NCBI GenBank assembly: GCA_033558025.1
Contig: JAUCEF010000011.1
Location: 3,348,001 to 3,412,000 of the forward strand
Reading direction: 5' to 3'
From: Phytophthora sp. 'mugwort'
Taxonomy: Eukaryota > Oomycota > Peronosporomycetes > Peronosporales > Peronosporaceae
DNA: 64,000 nucleotides
In this document: positions 31,587-40,902 of the stretch, piece by piece
Layout: each line of letters starts with the position of its first letter
Numbering within the stretch: the stretch's first letter is position 1
The notes under the pieces: generated by a model
The model's input: the letters and a program-made list of their open reading frames with translations, nothing else
Databases searched by the model: none
What the model was told of the DNA's origin: nothing
Translations under genes and position numbers: made by a program

Positions 31587-33219
31587 TCATGATTCTATAT
31601 TTGACAAACGATCTTTTAATCTATCAATTTCAACCAAAAGATGTTGGATCAAGCGATGCGTTTTCTCCTTCCTGAATATCATCTCTATAAAAGATACTGA
31701 TTAGACCAGTTAGGTGAGCTGAAACGAGGTCTTGAGCTATTAATCCAATTTCCTGCCCTTGTCGATTCTCCGACGGATTCCGTTTGTACAACTTGACCTC
31801 GCACTGATCATAGAGGCTCTTGACTCGATCGATGGGACATGGTTGGATGTTCTTCTTCAATCTCCTATCCGATGCCATCGCCATCGCGGTACAACTGATA
31901 TATCCGCCGAATATAGCTGCAACGCTGTAGGTTTTTGGTTCAAGAGCTGACTCGGTTGTACCATTATCAGTACTGAGACGATACATGGTTAATCCTCCTG
32001 CTCCAAACGTAAAATTGTTAGAATTGGGGATATGTAGTGGAGTGACGGAGATGTTGTACCAAGGCCAAGGCGCCCTGTCGTTGTTAAAATCATGGAAGTC
32101 GAGATATTGATACCAAAACGAAGATCATTATTTGAGTAATTGCCTATCCAGGTCGCGTTGCTACTTGTGGCGATAGTACCATTATGGACCTCTATTTGAA
32201 ACTGTACTGGAGTAGCGTTAGATCCTAAAAAGGTAAGCATTCGAGTATAACTACCATCGAGATATTCAAGTCCCGAGTCGATTATCGAAAAATACTCATT
32301 CGTAGGCGTCGAATGGATACCGAGCTCTGTCAGAGCCCCTACAGTCGTCATGTTTGCTTGATTACGATAAGCCAGGAAACCTTTTAAAGCTCCTCCACAA
32401 GTGACATCTCAGGTTGTTGAAACACTTGATGCCGATAACGAGTTTATACCAGAAATGCTTCCCGTTGAACCAAGTACTAATGCCTTACCATTTGCCGCGG
32501 AACCAGTAGTAGTCCTGCTAATGAGTTTAGCTCACACGCTGACGCGGTGATTGCAACCTCTCGGAGCTGAAGGGTGGTGGATTGATATTAGGAGTCGTCG
32601 CGTTCGTTGTTTGAGTCCCTGATTTGAATATTGAATCGCAAGTCTAGAGTTGGCGTCGCCACTCCAGTAGTGCCTGTAATCGTACCGGAGCAAGTGAGGT
32701 TGCGGATGCCGTTGAAAACCTTAGTTGAGTTCAATGCTACTGCTTGAGAGATGCCAGCTGCTCCTTCTGTGATATTGATGTAGTAGTTTTGATTGAAGGT
32801 GGTTCCGGAGAATTTTAGCGATGCAGTGTTCAATCCAAACCCACTCGCATCGAGAGTCAAAACCGATAGCGTTCCTGCTGCGTTAAGCCTTCCCGTTGGT
32901 TGTTTGACCCGGAGTTATACCAAGAACGTACGAGGGTGGGGAAGATACACTTGAACCATTAACAGTCAGGCTTCTACAGCTGATTGTACCCAGCCCGCTT
33001 AGCGAACCGTCGTTTCCTACGATAAGTGCAACACCTGGTGTAGCTGTACCAGGAGTAATTCCAGTTATGTAAGTAAGTCGATAGTCATTTTTTACCCAGA
33101 TATAGAGTCTGTGCATAGTCGTAAGTCAGATAGCCCTTGGCGTCCAACGTCAGATAGAATCCAGGATTATAAATAGGAGAGGTGAGTATTGGCTGAGGAT
33201 ATGAGAACCCAGAGCTCAT
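31587..33219 (-). pseudogene. Fibre/tailspike-like protein with C-terminal S74 intramolecular chaperone
   Basis: Starts MSSGFSYPQPILTSPIYN, then beta-rich Gly/Thr repeats (SLSGLGTISCRSLTVNG, ITPGTATPGVAL, NATWIGNYSNNDLRFGINIS), each with G/T/S-rich turns typical of trimeric fibres. The C-terminal 31,587-31,986 contains SDRRLKKNI, GLIAQDL and a helical tail EIDRLKDRLSNIES: the peptidase S74/endosialidase chaperone that trims and trimerises phage and viral spikes. Several stops and shifts separate the blocks (for example near 32,395 and 32,885). The likely role is host-cell attachment. It is on the opposite strand to ATPase and polymerase. Confidence 0.85.
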
Positions 33220-33263
33220 AATTGTTTTTGTCTCGAGCTACATAGATCCAGCGATTTTAGATC

Positions 33264-33934
33264 ATGAGTGCTATTCCAGATTTCGGCGCTTCGACTCCAA
33301 AGAAGTTTAAATCGGCTTCAATGGGTGATATCCCTGCGCTTGATATTAGGGTACTTTTCCGTATGGTGGTACTTGGCCCTTCGTTCAGTGGTAAAAACAA
33401 CCTCTGTATGTTCATTTTGAAGCATTTTCCACATGGGTTTGCTCACCTAACAATCATTGCTCGTAATCCTCACCAGGAGTGGTATGAATATCTCCGTGAT
33501 AAGCTTGATGGCTTCATCACATTTGCTAATCCAGACACTACTCCGAGTGTCGATCAAGTACGTCATACTCCAATAGTTCTAACAAACCTGAGCCTATCAT
33601 CATTGATGATTACAGCAACGATAAGCTACTTCAGAAGAATATGTTCTCTCACTATTTTACTCGTGGTCGCCATTTCAAGCTATCGCCCATCTTCTGGAGC
33701 CACAACTACTTTGCTACCGATAGGATGATTCGCTTGAATTCAGAATACGTAGCGATCTAAAAGGCCAATTCGAAGCGCGATTTGCAGATGGTTGCCATAG
33801 ATTTCAATATCAAAGGCGTAGATGATTGCTCGATCGTCTATTACTACAACAAAGCTACTGAACGTAAAGTACAGATGCTCTTTACTGACTCCGTGAAAGG
33901 ACAAATCCGCTACAACTTCGACAATCAATCGTGA
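33264..33934 (+). pseudogene. FtsK/HerA-type genome packaging ATPase
   Basis: Polinton-type packaging ATPase with MVVLGPSFSGKNN (Walker A), AHLTIIARNPHQEWYEYL, then in a shifted frame IIIDDYSND (Walker B), FTRGRHFKLS, and YFATDRMIRLN. The canonical GK[ST] is GKNN here; whether that is family-typical or mutation cannot be settled by eye. A frameshift lies near 33,590 and a stop at about 33,758, while the end (33,780-33,934, FIDSVKGQ-like FTDSVKGQIRYN) is readable. It lies immediately upstream of the minor capsid gene on the same strand. Confidence 0.85.
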
Positions 33935-33992
33935 TTGACAACTAAATCAAATTTATCGACCAGAAATATGGTTAGAATCATATACTATTACA

Positions 33993-34904
33993 ATGGCGAG
34001 ATTTCTGAAACTTGACAGTACTAACCTCGTTCAAGATGGAACAAACTCAACTTGGAAGTATTCGTTTTCTGGTTCGGCTGCTGACTTTCATGATGTAGTC
34101 TGCGTTATCAGATCGATTACGATGTACAACAGTGAGTACAATATTGATTCCTTCCAATTCCAGAACATTACATTCAAAGTCAAAGTTCCTACTGCTGCTA
34201 CTGCTTCTACCATTAGCATCAGGCTTCAAGACGGTATTTACTCTTATTTTGATATTAACCGAAGCATCCAGACTGCACTCGTCAATACTGGCGCGTATTT
34301 GATTGATTCTACCGGAAACAACGTTTTCTACATGATGGTAAGCCAGAACAGCGTCTATTACGTCTGTCATGTTGATTTCTCCCCAATCCCATCGAGTCTT
34401 CCAGCTGGATATACAAGGCCAGCTACAGGGCTATACTCTACGGGCGGCACAGGTTTGCCTACGACGACTCGTGTTCCTCGACTTATCATCGATAATGTCG
34501 AATTCGGAAAAGTACTTGGCTTGTGCGCTGGAACCTACCCATCCTCTCCTGCTACAGTTGTCAGCGCTCACTTGTCAAATATTATCCAACAGATTCATTC
34601 AACAGGTTCATACATCGTTCGATGTGATTTGATCAAAAATGAGTACGTTGCTTCTGGTGATATCGTCAGCGCTTTTGATAGAGGTGATACCGAAATCGGA
34701 CAGTTGACCTCTCACAAGCCAAGTCAGTATGCTTGGATAAACTGTCTAGATGGATCGAGATCAACAATTACTGTTAGCATCTGCAACCAAAATGATAAGA
34801 AAGTAATCTTCCGCGATACGTCTGTATCTATTATGCTCCTACTGAGACCAAAAACAATAAATCAGTTGACACTTTTTTACAACCGAATGATCCTGCTTGC
34901 ATAG
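33993..34904 (+). CDS. Polinton minor capsid (penton-like) protein, intact ORF (303 aa)
   Basis: An uninterrupted 303-residue, beta-rich protein beginning MARFLKLDSTNLVQDGTNS, with SITMYNSEYNI, GYTRPATGLYS, GLCAGTYP and INCLDGSRSTITVSICNQN. The position between ATPase and protease/MCP and the length are those of the single jelly-roll penton protein of Polintons; the assignment rests partly on that context. It is the only long structural gene in this element with no frameshift. The 3' end converges on the minus-strand basic protein, overlapping by 74 bp. Confidence 0.75.
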   Translation: MARFLKLDSTNLVQDGTNSTWKYSFSGSAADFHDVVCVIRSITMYNSEYNIDSFQFQNITFKVKVPTAATASTISIRLQDGIYSYFDINRSIQTALVNTGAYLIDSTGNNVFYMMVSQNSVYYVCHVDFSPIPSSLPAGYTRPATGLYSTGGTGLPTTTRVPRLIIDNVEFGKVLGLCAGTYPSSPATVVSAHLSNIIQQIHSTGSYIVRCDLIKNEYVASGDIVSAFDRGDTEIGQLTSHKPSQYAWINCLDGSRSTITVSICNQNDKKVIFRDTSVSIMLLLRPKTINQLTLFYNRMILLA

Positions 34905-35652
34905 GCTTCTTCCGCATTGCCCGAAGCTTAGCCATACATTCCTTCATTTCGGGCGAACCCTTCGCTGGACGTTTAGATTTAGCTACTCCAACGCCATAGC
35001 GACGACGAACCTCACCTCTTAGTGTCTTAATGAGCTTCTCGTGTTCAGGCTTGGTTGCCTTTGATAGTAGATACATTTCTCCAGCATCGACAGCGTCCGT
35101 CAAAACTCCTTTGCGTTTAGCATAGGATAGAGCATTCTTTGCCGCTTTCTTAACATCAGCTACTGAGACATGACCACCCTCCTTATCGCTGTCAGAGTCA
35201 TAAACTCCAATACCAGTCATTGATTTAATTGCTGCCCTGGCTGGAATAGCCGCTTGAGGACTTCCCAACGCTGTTGCCAAAGCTGGGACCGCCGCGTCAG
35301 CTGCTTTACTAAGAATTCCGTAGTCTTTGGTAAATTTAAAAGCGGACTTGATGCCTCCCAGATCTTACTCTAGCCAGATGCTCCAAGAGCCTTCTTGTAT
35401 CCTTTCTTGTTTCTTGACTTCGTGTCTAGTAATATTAAGTCTAACACCACGACCTGCCTTACGAGCTTTAATAGCCTTCTCGTAAGAGGCTGGATGAAGA
35501 TGGATAACGGCTCCGCTTCCCTTGAGTTGCTGAGCTGTTAGCGGGAGCTTACCAGTCTTGAAAGCTTTGGTTAGCTTTGGTGCTGGTACGTCGCTTGAAA
35601 TAGTTAATTCGCGGTACATTATTGCTATATAGCTTGAAACATATCTGATCAA
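34831..35652 (-). pseudogene. Basic virion protein, adenovirus pVI/pX-like (two frames)
   Basis: The N-terminal part (35,365-35,652) contains KLPLTAQQLKGSGAVIHLHP and a KARKAGRGVRLNITRHEV module, the LT/Lx-Q + GkGvxL pattern of small basic virion proteins in Polintons and adintoviruses. The rest (34,831-35,370) is Lys/Arg-rich: SVADVKKAAKNALSYAKRKG and RGEVRRRYGVGVAKSKRP. A frameshift at about 35,370 joins them. A role in coating or membrane release of the genome is inferred. Confidence 0.55.
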
Positions 35653-36015
35653 GAATAGTCAAATTCAAATCTTTCATCTTTTTGAATACATCTGGCTTGC
35701 GATGTTGCTTTGAATAAAGCCGAAGGATACAGAATGGTCCGCAATAGTATCCATAAGTTCCTTGGTACTGTTTGGTATTATATCTATCCCATATTTCTTT
35801 GGAGGACCTTCTCCCATACTATCAAAATATTCTCCATTATGGACTGCTGTCCAGTGTTCTACGTCAAGATTAGGTGGTCTAAGTAATATCAAATATCCTT
35901 GGAAGAGGGCTCATTATTTCGTTTGATTCGAAAATATTGTCGAGTTGAGCGTTCATTTTCTCAGCAACTCGATTAGATCATAATCGCTGGTAATTGCCTT
36001 GATTAGATGCGCCAT
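35640..36015 (-). pseudogene. Adenain-like cysteine protease (maturation protease)
   Basis: Starts MAHLIKAITSDYDL (36,015). A His/Asp segment HWTAVHNGEYFDSMG gives the catalytic His and Asp. The catalytic cysteine lies in another frame as YGYYCGPFCIL, matching the adenain CG-x-x-C pattern. Stops or shifts occur at about 35,955, 35,890 and 35,745. The normal role is processing capsid proteins. It is divergent from the MCP gene, with about 47 bp between their starts. Confidence 0.85.
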
Positions 36016-36062
36016 AATAATTAATTTTCTAAAAGTATATTAGGAACCATATAGATTCAACG

Positions 36063-37060
36063 ATGAGTGAAACTCAACTATCCGATCAGTATTTGTGCCA
36101 GAGCGCGCTCAAGAGCGATCCAGAGATCAGGGTATCTTCCAGCAAGCGCGTGCCGCATGTTATGGATTTGAACCAGGGGTCTTACCAGAACGGTGTCATT
36201 ACTATTAATGCCACTGCTCAGCTCAATGGTTCTGAAGGCTTCGCTTCCCTTCGGGATGCGTATATCGTGCTTCCATACAAGGTTTCGATGAAGAACGGTG
36301 GTACTAATCAAACTACTGCCGCTACCCGCTTCTGTGCTACGCTAAGTGTGGAAACTAGAATGTTATTGACTCGTAGAGTCTGGAGCTTAATGGTAAGACT
36401 ATTGTATCGATGGCTGACTACAAGTGGTTTTGGAACAATGTCCGCGCCCAAAGTTCATCTCGAGAACCCTCAGGCCATCATTTCGAAGCCTGTGAAGAAT
36501 GTTCGGTACAATGACTGCTACGCTCAGTGGTTCTATCAGCGTGCTGGAACTGATAAGAAGCCGACTCAGCACAATGCTGCTTTCGATCTGCAACTATCCG
36601 CTTCGGCTAAGAATGCTAAATATGTAATCCTTCTTTTGCTGAGCAGACCGGCAATTTGCTTCCGCTGCTGTCCAGGAGTTCCAGAGTCTGTTTGATAGCG
36701 CTCCATGGACCCTAGAGCCTGGTTCATCTATCGCAACTTCAACGTTCGTATTGGTTCGACGCAAGCATTCGATATTAGCTATGACTATGATTCCATCACT
36801 TTACCAATGAGATTGCCAAGATTGCGCTATTAATGGCGATCTAACCCCTGAACTGGTTAATGGACTGCTTGGCTACCAAACGTGGTCGTTAACTAACCGT
36901 ATGCTTATCGCCGATGTAGCTGTCTGACAGAGCGCGACGTACCCCAGTCGATTCAGATCAGGGCACCAACGCTGGATGTCAAGGTGTAAATCTGTTAGTT
37001 TTGTCATCTCAGAGCAAGAACTATCTTATGACTGCCTCACAAGCGAAGTGATCGAATTTA
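36063..37060 (+). pseudogene. Major capsid protein, double jelly-roll type, decayed
   Basis: The N-terminus is well conserved (MSETQLSDQYLCQSAL, RVPHVMDLNQGSYQNGVITI, SLRDAYIVLPYKVSMKNGG) for about 95 residues. After a frameshift the fragments SVELKLNGKTIV, DYKWFWNNVRAQSS, TPELVNGLLGYQTWSLTNRM and NLLVLVSQSKNYLM appear in different frames, with stops near 36,340, 36,540, 36,690 and 36,930. This is the double jelly-roll capsid of the Polinton/adenovirus/NCLDV lineage by order and context. Confidence 0.8.
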
Positions 37061-37124
37061 CAACCGCATAGGTTCTTGACACCATATTAGGCACACAAAA
37101 AAAGATAGAATTACTGGTGATCAG

Positions 37125-37747
37125 CTAACCATTATTGATGTACCTTGGATTTACGAACGTGATATGATTTATTAGCTTTCTGATACGATACACCACATTC
37201 ACACTCAATAACAGCATTCCGTCGAGCTTTTAGAGCTTCTTTACGAGCTTTGTCTGCATCTTCGCGAGCTGTATCAATATTTTTCTTTCTTCTTCGGATG
37301 CGACACCATAGCTATGGCGTTCAGTCTGCTCGTGTCGAGCTTTGTGTCTGCGAATGTATGTTTCGCCACACCCACATTCAACTACTTCTGCAGCTGCTTC
37401 GCGCTGCTCGTCTCTGTGAGCTCCGCGATATACTAGTTTTTGCTCCTGTCTCTTTTCTTCAGATATCCATGCCGCTTGCTTATTAAAATACTCAGTCGAA
37501 TCAATAACAAACTGCTCAAACTGTAGCAAGCTTTTGCGGTCTTCAATTTCATGCTCGCTGACTAAGTGAATATCAAATGCGTCAATACCATGCTCGCGAA
37601 AGTGGTGATAAATCATAGCCGTACATCATATATTACCTTCATTCCAACGATTGAATGCTTTAGTATGAGCCCTCCACCTTTGTTCGATAGTCAATGTGGT
37701 ACTACCCACATATAAAATCGGTTGGTGATCTTATAGATATATCTTTT
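37125..37747 (-). pseudogene. GIY-YIG endonuclease with C-terminal Cys/His repeats
   Basis: The N-terminus, in shifted frames, has IYKI and YVGSTTLTIEQRWRAH, the GIY-YIG catalytic signature. It continues as YHHFREHGIDAFDIHLVSEHE and ends in two CxCG...H repeats: VECGCGETYIRRHKARHEQTERH, then, after a frameshift, IECECGVSYQKANKSYH. Homing-type nucleases with such zinc repeats are known in large dsDNA viruses. Stops at about 37,728 and 37,232 interrupt it. Confidence 0.85.
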
Positions 37748-37827
37748 CATTATATATAACAATAATTTATATATCAGGATCACCGTTAATTCTGTCATAC
37801 TAAAACCAAAGCAAAACATATATTTTT

Positions 37828-38138
37828 TTACTTCAGCTCGCTGAGTAGCTTCGGACACTTCTCAATTACATATTGACTCTTTCGAAGGTAATCGATATAG
37901 CCGGGATCCATTCGACTGATCCATTCGACTAAGCTTGAGTCTTACCACGATACTTTCCCCAAGTCATCATATACGAGTTGTCATTAATGAGAAACTAGGA
38001 ATGAAGGAACATCTTAATTTCCTCAGTAATATTTAGGCTTGGCTGGTTGAAGGCCCATCGGCAATAGCCAGGACCACTATCAATGACCTCTTCAATGGTC
38101 TTGCCCTTGTATTTTCCAAAAGTTAGTTCGCTCGACAT
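37828..38138 (-). pseudogene. Tandem FGKYKGK-repeat protein (DUF3820-like)
   Basis: Two repeats of about 45 residues: LTFGKYKGKTIEEVIDSGPG-YCRWAFNQP and MTWGKYRGKTQA ... DPGYIDYL. This (F/W)GK(Y/H)+GK...DPGY..W/L pattern resembles DUF3820-like and exodeoxyribonuclease X C-terminal repeats in large DNA viruses. In-frame stops separate the repeats (TAG near 37,997 and about 37,938). Possible DNA-end binding is inference. Confidence 0.6.
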
Positions 38139-38202
38139 GTTATCAGTGGGTGTATTATATACATACCGCATTAATTTTGTTAAGAAAAATAAATTAATCC
38201 TG

Positions 38203-38400
38203 AAATTCAGAATTCAGCAACTCATCGATTCGAAGAAGTCTTCGACGTCATCGAACTGCTCCATTTGCTTCATCATACGCGACGGATGCATCGCAACAGC
38301 GATTAGTTCTTGGGTGATAACGTTCTTAAGTATCTTTTCATATCTCGCCCTTCTTTCGTCATTTGGATAGGGTCAGTATGTATTTCCCATACTTGCTTGC
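38203..38400 (-). CDS. Small charged Polinton ORF
   Basis: Contains YEKILKNVITQELIAVAMHP and SRMMKQMEQFDDVEDFFES, a compact acidic C-terminus; the upstream part is in another frame. The MHPSRMMKQM segment resembles small proteins of large dsDNA viruses, but I cannot name a family. Confidence 0.4.
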
Positions 38401-38546
38401 CAGTAATTAACTCGAGAGCTGCTGTGGTTGCCTGTAACGTTTTAAATAGGTCTGTGCGCTCTCAGGTGGTCGAGCGGTTGTGTCGTTAGAAGCGGGTGGA
38501 TGTTCCTGGAGCCTTCCAAACAGGTCTTAACGGTAAATTACGGTAA

Positions 38547-38804
38547 GAAAAAAAACTGCCGGCGTGATGCGCATGATTTTTTTCTTTGAAATGAAACCCT
38601 CCAAACTCCAAGTTGGAGTCCAATCCTAATGTTGCTTTGTGCGGTGCTTGGAGGTGTGAAGGAGACCTCCTTCGCAGCAGATGGCATTTAGCGGTCGCGT
38701 CGTTGCTTTCAGCAGGTGGTGTTCAGAAAGCTCTAAACCTTCTCTCGTTGGTAAATTACGGTAAGGAGAAAAACTGCCGGCGTAATTTTCCAGTATATAC
38801 TACT
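38547..38804. repeat. Right terminal inverted repeat of the Polinton
   Basis: The reverse complement of the left repeat, ending AGTATATACT plus an extra ACT before the target duplication. Two direct copies of GGTAAATTACGGTAAG(G)A lie at about 38,531-38,546 and 38,750-38,765; the inner copy is beyond the main homology. Confidence 0.9.
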
Positions 38805-38810
38805 TACGGC
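38805..38810. repeat. Right target-site duplication (TACGGC)
   Basis: Identical to the 6 bp at 22,533-22,538. Together they define a 16.3-kb insertion. Confidence 0.85.
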
Positions 38811-39011
38811 TAGGAGCTCCCATCAGCGGGAAGCCCGGACTGTGCGCAGGTGGAACGTCATCGGCGAAGTTGACGGTCTCCAATAGCTTCTCGGACGTGG
38901 CCTTGTTCGAGTTAGACTCCTTCTCGAAGTCGGCGAGTTCTTGGATCATAGCGGCGATGTCGTGGACGTCAGTGCGCACGCAGGACGGATCTGAGGCTGC
39001 TGTGATGTCAT
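38805..39011 (-). pseudogene. GNAT N-acetyltransferase, 5' half (split by the Polinton)
   Basis: Minus-strand start MTSQQPQIRPA at 39,011. After a 1-nt shift near 38,985 it reads TDVHDIAAMIQELADFEKES, the standard N-terminal helix of polyamine/diamine-type GNAT enzymes, then NFADDVPPAHSPGFPLMGAP up to the insertion site. The other half is at 22,125-22,538. The distance to 38,810 matches the expected place between the first helix and the beta-strand LFYNYSTW. The insertion and two small lesions inactivate the gene. Confidence 0.82.
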
Positions 39012-39232
39012 TGTGACGAATTCGAGGTCGTTTTGATACGAAGAAGATCGATTCGGAAATGAGGGCGCCACCGTCAGACGCGATGAGTGGCCAAGCAGGG
39101 GTTGGATATGAGTCATATCATATGACTGTTGGACAACCAGCACATTTCATGGTTTATGGTCGTGCACTTCGTCAGTCAGCGATTAGATCAAAGCACTGTC
39201 GAAGCTGCTAATAGATACGCGTTTACTATGCC

Positions 39233-40411
39233 TTAGTACTCGTACTCGCACTCGAGGATTGGGTCAGATCTCGGCGCTGTCTGCTTGGTTCCGGTATACT
39301 TGATGGTGACGACCTTCTTCTCAATAGCTGCAATACGAGCTGCCTCAGCGATGATAGCGTTCATGCGTGATGCTCCCCAACACACGCGAGGATTGGCGTG
39401 ACCCAGTACGACGTCAATGAAGCTGTCGAGCTCGAGCAGATAGGCCTCACGGAAACGCTCTGGGAACGAGTGCAGGAGCGTGTCGGCGGTGATTCCAGCC
39501 TTGGTGGACTGCACCATGGCAGTCTCGCTCGGGTTTTGCACTTGCAACATTCCGTGCTCGCCGGCCACTTCAATCCGCTGGTCATAGCCATACTCAGCAC
39601 TGCGGCTCAGATCCATGGTACAAACCACACCCGTATTGGGGAACTCAAGCCACACACTGGCCTTGTCCATCACATTGAGCTCTCGCAGCTCGGCTGACAA
39701 GCTCGTTCCGTGTGCGTACACCTTAGTCGGGTACTCACCTACGAGGTCGCACACATAGTCGATGTCATGCACGGCGAGGTCGTGGAACGGGTCTCCGCCA
39801 GTCTTTAAGAACTCCACGGATGGACACGGGTGGTCGCGAAACACCGTGTGGATCGACTGCAACTTGCCGATGCTTTGCTTGTCCACGCACTGGATGCGCA
39901 GCGCCTCGTAGCTCGGGTCGAACCTCCTTTGGAAAGAGCAGAAGAGCTTCACGGAGTTGTTGTGGCACACCTGGTAGGCCGCGTCAATCTCGTCCATGAG
40001 AGCGGCAACAGGCTTCTCAATGCCAATAGCCTTGACATTGTTGCCCAAGACGCCAGTGGCGCAGTCGTTGACGAGCTCCAAATGCGTGGAGGTCGGCGTA
40101 GAGATCCAGACACCGTCCACCACCTCGTCCTGGCGTTCTAAAGCTTTTCCGGCCTCCGCAAGATTCGCGAAACACTTGGTTCCGTACTGGCTGTTCAGCT
40201 CCTGCAACTGCTCGGTGCTGGCGTTGGAATCGACGATAGCAGCAATGGAGACGCGCGGGTCATTCAGCATTCCAGCCAGGCGGATGCGCCCCATGCGGCC
40301 GGTGCCCACCACCGCCAAGTTGAGGCGGATGGGGATGGACGCGAAGGCTCGCAGGCTGGTGAGGAGCACGGAGGCGCGTGGCAGGCAGCGGGAACCGCGC
40401 CAGAAGAGCAT
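39233..40411 (-). CDS. Inositol 2-dehydrogenase-like Gfo/Idh/MocA oxidoreductase
   Basis: NAD(P)-dependent sugar/inositol oxidoreductase. A Rossmann fold is marked by VVGTGRMGRIR and IVDSN. The family motif IGIEKPVAA (EKP, catalytic Lys) is followed by FCSFQRRFDPSYE and GGDPFHDLAVHDIDYV, where D..VHDID provides the catalytic Asp/His. The closest named subfamily is inositol 2-dehydrogenase (myo-inositol to scyllo-inosose), though the substrate is not proven. The first ATG in frame is at 40,411 (MLFWRGSRC); the N-terminus is Arg/Leu/Ser-rich like a mitochondrial presequence. An initiator-like CTCATTGCC lies just upstream (about 40,432). Confidence 0.85.
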   Translation of the reverse strand: MLFWRGSRCLPRASVLLTSLRAFASIPIRLNLAVVGTGRMGRIRLAGMLNDPRVSIAAIVDSNASTEQLQELNSQYGTKCFANLAEAGKALERQDEVVDGVWISTPTSTHLELVNDCATGVLGNNVKAIGIEKPVAALMDEIDAAYQVCHNNSVKLFCSFQRRFDPSYEALRIQCVDKQSIGKLQSIHTVFRDHPCPSVEFLKTGGDPFHDLAVHDIDYVCDLVGEYPTKVYAHGTSLSAELRELNVMDKASVWLEFPNTGVVCTMDLSRSAEYGYDQRIEVAGEHGMLQVQNPSETAMVQSTKAGITADTLLHSFPERFREAYLLELDSFIDVVLGHANPRVCWGASRMNAIIAEAARIAAIEKKVVTIKYTGTKQTAPRSDPILECEYEY

Positions 40412-40444
40412 GGCGGCCAACGACTCGTTGGCAATGAGGGCGTT

Positions 40445-40902
40445 AGGTTGAAGCCAGCTTTTGTGTCAAGCAAGGATCACGTGATGTTTTTTGACCAATC
40501 GGACTGGAAAAAGCATCGCAATTTCGACATGAGGTATTGTTATTTGCAGTTTTACCTCTATTTTAAGTGCTATCGCAGACTTGGCATGTACCTAAAACCG
40601 GCTTGTTCACCTCAATAAAACAGAGCCGTATTTGAGAACTAAAACGAACATTTATTTGGTACCTATCATTCCAAATATGCTTTTTTATAAGCATAATGTC
40701 ATTGGCTAGAAGTCGCCTGGTGAGTTCGAAGCACTCGCATCCTGACGAGTTCCTTCCTGCGTTAGCTTAACGACTTCCTTGACGACGTCCACCGAGGGCG
40801 TTTGCAGTCTACAACCACCATTTGACCTCAGCTACGGTAATGCATCAGGGCGGTGTGCTGCCCAATTTGTTTCTGGAAGGATTTTTATTTAATACTGTTC
40901 TA
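40445..40902. other. Intergenic up to the Tc1 element
   Basis: No gene seen. It runs from the 5' side of the dehydrogenase to the TA target of the first Tc1/mariner element. Confidence 0.5.

Larger units (their letters stand above)
22539..38804. mobile_element. Maverick/Polinton virus-like DNA transposon (about 16.3 kb)
   Basis: The boundaries come from inverted terminal repeats that start 5'-AGTATATACTGG on both sides (the right end has one extra AGT) and from a perfect 6-bp TACGGC duplication outside them. The content is the full Polinton set: protein-primed DNA polymerase B, retrovirus-like integrase, packaging ATPase, adenain-like protease, major and minor capsid proteins, plus fibre, nucleases and unknown ORFs. 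Genes run rightwards in 22.9-30.8 kb, leftwards in 30.8-33.2 kb, rightwards for the ATPase and minor capsid, and then on both strands. Most genes have stops or frameshifts, so this copy is not functional, but order and ends are preserved. The DNA is AT-richer than the flanking host genes. Confidence 0.95.

Noticed and set aside
38455..38500. tRNA-like A-box (GGTGGTCGAGCGG)
   Set aside because: No matching B-box or acceptor stem downstream; chance match inside the Polinton.
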